DNA from: Alphaproteobacteria bacterium
GTDB taxonomy: Bacteria > Pseudomonadota > Alphaproteobacteria > Rickettsiales > JABSSG01
DNA: 8,121 nt
Reading direction: 5' to 3'
NCBI GenBank assembly: GCA_022600235.1
Contig: JAHZKS010000068.1
Coordinates: 1 to 8,121, forward strand
Shown piece by piece: positions 6,631 to 8,121 of the stretch (the first letter of the stretch is position 1; every line of letters begins with the position of its first letter). The notes beneath the pieces are model-generated. The model was not told the DNA's origin and did not search any database. It saw only the letters and a list, made by a program, of their open reading frames with translations. The translations under genes and the position numbers were made by a program.

Positions 6631-6656
6631 ATAAATCATTAATTAAGGTGGTAGTA

Positions 6657-7649
6657 ATGTCAAAAAATAATTCTTCTAGTATGTATGATAGTCCAGATGA
6701 AAATGGCGCTAATCTTTTAGATGCAGAGGATCTAAGACAAGAGACAACTGAAAAAGGTGTGCTAAATAAAATAATCAAAGCTATACATCAATATATTGAG
6801 AGTATGAAAAATTCTCCTCTGTATAAAAAGACAATAGGTGCTGCTATAGATACTCTACAAAGGGGTGAAGATTTTCTAAGGAATCCAGATTCAATAGAGT
6901 CTACTTTGGGTAATATAATGCAGCCAATTAATAAGCACGTAATACAGCCACTAAAAAAGAATGTAATGCAGCCAATTAATGAGCATGTAATACAGCCACT
7001 AGATAGTATGGTGTATGCAATTGAAAAAGGTGTCTATGATATATTGGAAAGTATAGAAGCTGGTGCTCAAGATTTTGGAGATTTAGTAAAAAAAACCTGG
7101 GGAAAAATTATGAAGGCAGTTGGTGGTGCTATGAAATCTGTAGATCAGCATGTGCATAAAACTAATATCCATGGGAATGAACCAATTATTAATCCGCATT
7201 TGCTAACTATTTACTCACTACAGTCTATACTAGCTGTTAACTCAGGTAAGTCTAACGAGCTACACAAAAGTGAGGTAGAGGGAAGAAAAAAATCCTTGGA
7301 ACGTAAAAAAGCATTCTTGGAAGGTGAAAAATCTAATGGAAGCACTGAAGAAAAGAAAGAATCCTTGGAAAAAATAGATAAAGCTTTGGAAAGAATAAAT
7401 AAAGCTTTGGAGGGAAAACTTGAAGATAAAGATATAGAGAAGATCAGGGAGTCAATAAATCATTATAATGCAGAAGGCAGGCGTTATAATGCAAACCTTT
7501 CTCGTGGGATTGTAGGTAAGTTAGGAGACAAACTGCAGGCAAAGGGAGAGAAAACAATTGAAGAATCAGGAAAGTTAGGAAAGTATACCAGAGCATTAAA
7601 GCAGAGAAGACAAGACGAGCGTAATAAGGGCCGTAATAAGGGTCTTTAG
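6657..7649 (+). CDS. Hypothetical repeat- and coiled-coil-containing protein, 330 aa
   Basis: Unrecognised. The start is taken at the ATG at 6657 because AAGGTGG at 6645-6651 sits at ideal spacing; the in-frame GTG at 6648 lies inside that site. Numbered from 6657: residues 1-85 are charged and Ser/Asn-rich with helical stretches. Residues 86-117 are two copies of a 16-residue unit (N-I/V-M-Q-P-I-N-x-H-V-I-Q-P-L-x-x), itself two 8-residue halves. Residues 114-157 are the module shared with the upstream 206-aa protein (M-x2-AIEKGV-x2-I, FGD-x5-W, AVGG). Residues 204-270 are Lys/Glu-rich and probably coiled coil, with an IDKALER/INKALEG heptad duplication at 240-253. The tail is basic (LKQRRQDERNKGRNKGL). 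There is no signal peptide or membrane helix. The architecture suggests a scaffold-like or secreted effector-like protein rather than an enzyme; this is inference. Confidence 0.8.
   Translation: MSKNNSSSMYDSPDENGANLLDAEDLRQETTEKGVLNKIIKAIHQYIESMKNSPLYKKTIGAAIDTLQRGEDFLRNPDSIESTLGNIMQPINKHVIQPLKKNVMQPINEHVIQPLDSMVYAIEKGVYDILESIEAGAQDFGDLVKKTWGKIMKAVGGAMKSVDQHVHKTNIHGNEPIINPHLLTIYSLQSILAVNSGKSNELHKSEVEGRKKSLERKKAFLEGEKSNGSTEEKKESLEKIDKALERINKALEGKLEDKDIEKIRESINHYNAEGRRYNANLSRGIVGKLGDKLQAKGEKTIEESGKLGKYTRALKQRRQDERNKGRNKGL
6912..7007 (+). repeat. Two tandem 48-bp coding repeats (16-aa unit)
   Basis: Bases 6912-6959 and 6960-7007 are near-identical in-frame copies. They encode N-I/V-MQPIN-K/E-HVIQPL followed by KK or DS. 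Each 16-residue unit is itself two related 8-residue halves sharing the QP-I/L core, so the region is a four-fold QP repeat. The few differences suggest a fairly recent duplication. Confidence 0.9.
7374..7415 (+). repeat. Tandem 21-bp heptad repeat in coiled-coil region
   Basis: Bases 7374-7394 and 7395-7415 encode IDKALER and INKALEG, and both copies contain AAAGCTTTGGA. The seven-residue period fits one turn pair of a coiled coil, and the neighbouring ESLEK just before and KSLERKK further upstream look like older copies. Confidence 0.65.
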
Positions 7650-7786
7650 AAGGTTAACCCAAAATATATTTTAAGGTTTCTCTATTCCAAACTAAAGATA
7701 GCCGCACGATTGCTGATTTTTGTTAACTTTATATTAATGCTTCTATTGGATAATTATAGGATGTTTAATTAATAAAAGGTAGCGAT

Positions 7787-7960
7787 ATGCCTATAAGAAA
7801 AGAAAAAAGACATGAAGCAAAAAAACAGAAAGAAATGTCTGAAATGAAGCAAAAAAAATTTGCTTCCAAATTTCCTCAATCTCAGGAAGAGCAACGTCAG
7901 ACTTTCAAAGATAAGATTAACACAATGAGAAACAATAAACAAAACGGTCGTCGTATGTAA
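7787..7960 (+). CDS. Small basic hypothetical protein, 57 aa
   Basis: A 57-residue ORF starting MPIRKEKRHEAKKQKEM and ending KQNGRRM. It is extremely rich in Lys, Arg, Gln and Glu, has no hydrophobic segment and is predicted to be strongly basic and helical or disordered. AAAGG at 7775-7779 precedes the ATG by seven bases, which supports translation. It continues the same-strand run of unknown genes, and its Arg/Asn/Gly-containing tail recalls those of the two larger upstream proteins. It might bind nucleic acid, act as a partner or chaperone of the neighbouring proteins, or be secreted; nothing in the sequence decides between these. The ORF is short and low in complexity, so the call rests on the ribosome binding site and context. 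Confidence 0.6.
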   Translation: MPIRKEKRHEAKKQKEMSEMKQKKFASKFPQSQEEQRQTFKDKINTMRNNKQNGRRM

Positions 7961-8011
7961 TCGTGATTTTTTAATGTAGGGATATAAGTAATATTCCTAT
8001 ATTAATTTTAT

Positions 8012-8017
8012 GAGGAG
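8012..8017 (+). promoter_or_regulatory. Shine-Dalgarno site of the gene at the right edge
   Basis: GAGGAG lies five bases before the ATG at 8023, with good sequence and spacing. It is the main reason to accept the truncated ORF that follows as a gene. Confidence 0.7.
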
Positions 8018-8022
8018 TTAAT

Positions 8023-8121
8023 ATGTTTGAAAAATTAAAAAAGGTAGCTTCAAAAATATGGAAGGGTGTGACTAATGTATTTAGCTTCTTCAATATCTTT
8101 AGCAAGAAAAAGATAGATAAT
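8023..8121 (+). CDS. Hypothetical protein, N-terminal 33 residues only (cut at right edge)
   Basis: An ORF that opens after a strong GAGGAG ribosome binding site and runs off the window. The visible residues, MFEKLKKVASKIWKGVTNVF followed by SFFNIFSKKK, form a probable amphipathic helix with Lys on one face and Val, Ile, Trp and Phe on the other. The wording LKKVASKIWKGV resembles the VKKTWGKIMKAV helix of the 330-aa protein and the INKVWSSIINSV helix of the 206-aa protein. It may therefore be another member of the same family, though so short a basic-hydrophobic stretch can match by chance. Function unknown. Confidence 0.65.
   Translation, partial: MFEKLKKVASKIWKGVTNVFSFFNIFSKKKIDN

Noticed and set aside
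6648..6656. GTG start for the 330-aa gene
   Set aside because: The GTG falls within the AAGGTGG ribosome binding site that is correctly spaced for the ATG at 6657.
7656..7678. AACC...GGTT hairpin around AAAATATATTTT after the 330-aa gene
   Set aside because: It is a weak stem with internal mismatches and no clear T-tract; not convincing as a terminator.
7978..7998. Hairpin with 8-bp stem and 5-base loop upstream of the last gene
   Set aside because: It includes a G-U pair, is AT-rich and has no T-run, so it cannot be told from chance in such AT-rich sequence.

Overview
The window is AT-rich (about one third G+C by eye) and reads like the chromosome of an alphaproteobacterium of the Rickettsiales type, or a similar host-associated lineage. 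The signs are the AT-biased codon use, the closeness of the sensor kinase fragment to the PleC/DivJ style, a tatC-serS pair as in alphaproteobacteria, and a bacterial type-A RNase P RNA. The taxonomic placement is inferred from gene content and composition; no marker was searched.

Layout. Bases 1-1752 (+) form a compact run: the 3' end of a sensor histidine kinase gene, rodA (overlapping it by ATGA) and a short-form hibernation factor gene (hpf/raiA). Converging on it from the minus strand are a small exported OB-fold protein of the YgiW/NirD type (1763-2128) and, behind it, an unrecognised 91-aa ORF (2246-2521). From a divergent promoter region at about 2522-2588 runs tatC-serS (+, 2589-4629, overlapping by 8 bases). 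serS converges, with a 13-base overlap, on a class I SAM-dependent methyltransferase gene (minus, 4617-5426). Immediately upstream of that gene, on the same strand, lies the RNase P RNA gene rnpB (about 5450-5836). The longest possible methyltransferase ORF runs into rnpB, so the internal ATG at 5426 is preferred.

From 5959 to the right edge, four consecutive plus-strand genes are unrecognised: 206 aa, 330 aa, 57 aa, and a gene cut by the edge. Each has its own recognisable or weak ribosome binding site and a spacer of about 60-140 bases. The first two share a roughly 45-residue module (M-x2-AI-x2-GV-x2-I ... GD-x4-K/V-x-W, then VGG). The 330-aa protein also carries an exact-looking 16-residue tandem duplication and a charged coiled-coil section. 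The three complete proteins end in short basic, hydrophilic tails. This is the part most likely to hold something undescribed: a lineage-specific family, possibly secreted.

Functions: RodA (cell-wall elongation), TatC (folded-protein export), SerS (tRNA charging), RNase P (tRNA 5' maturation) and HPF (ribosome dormancy) are housekeeping. The 5959-8121 block is accessory in character.
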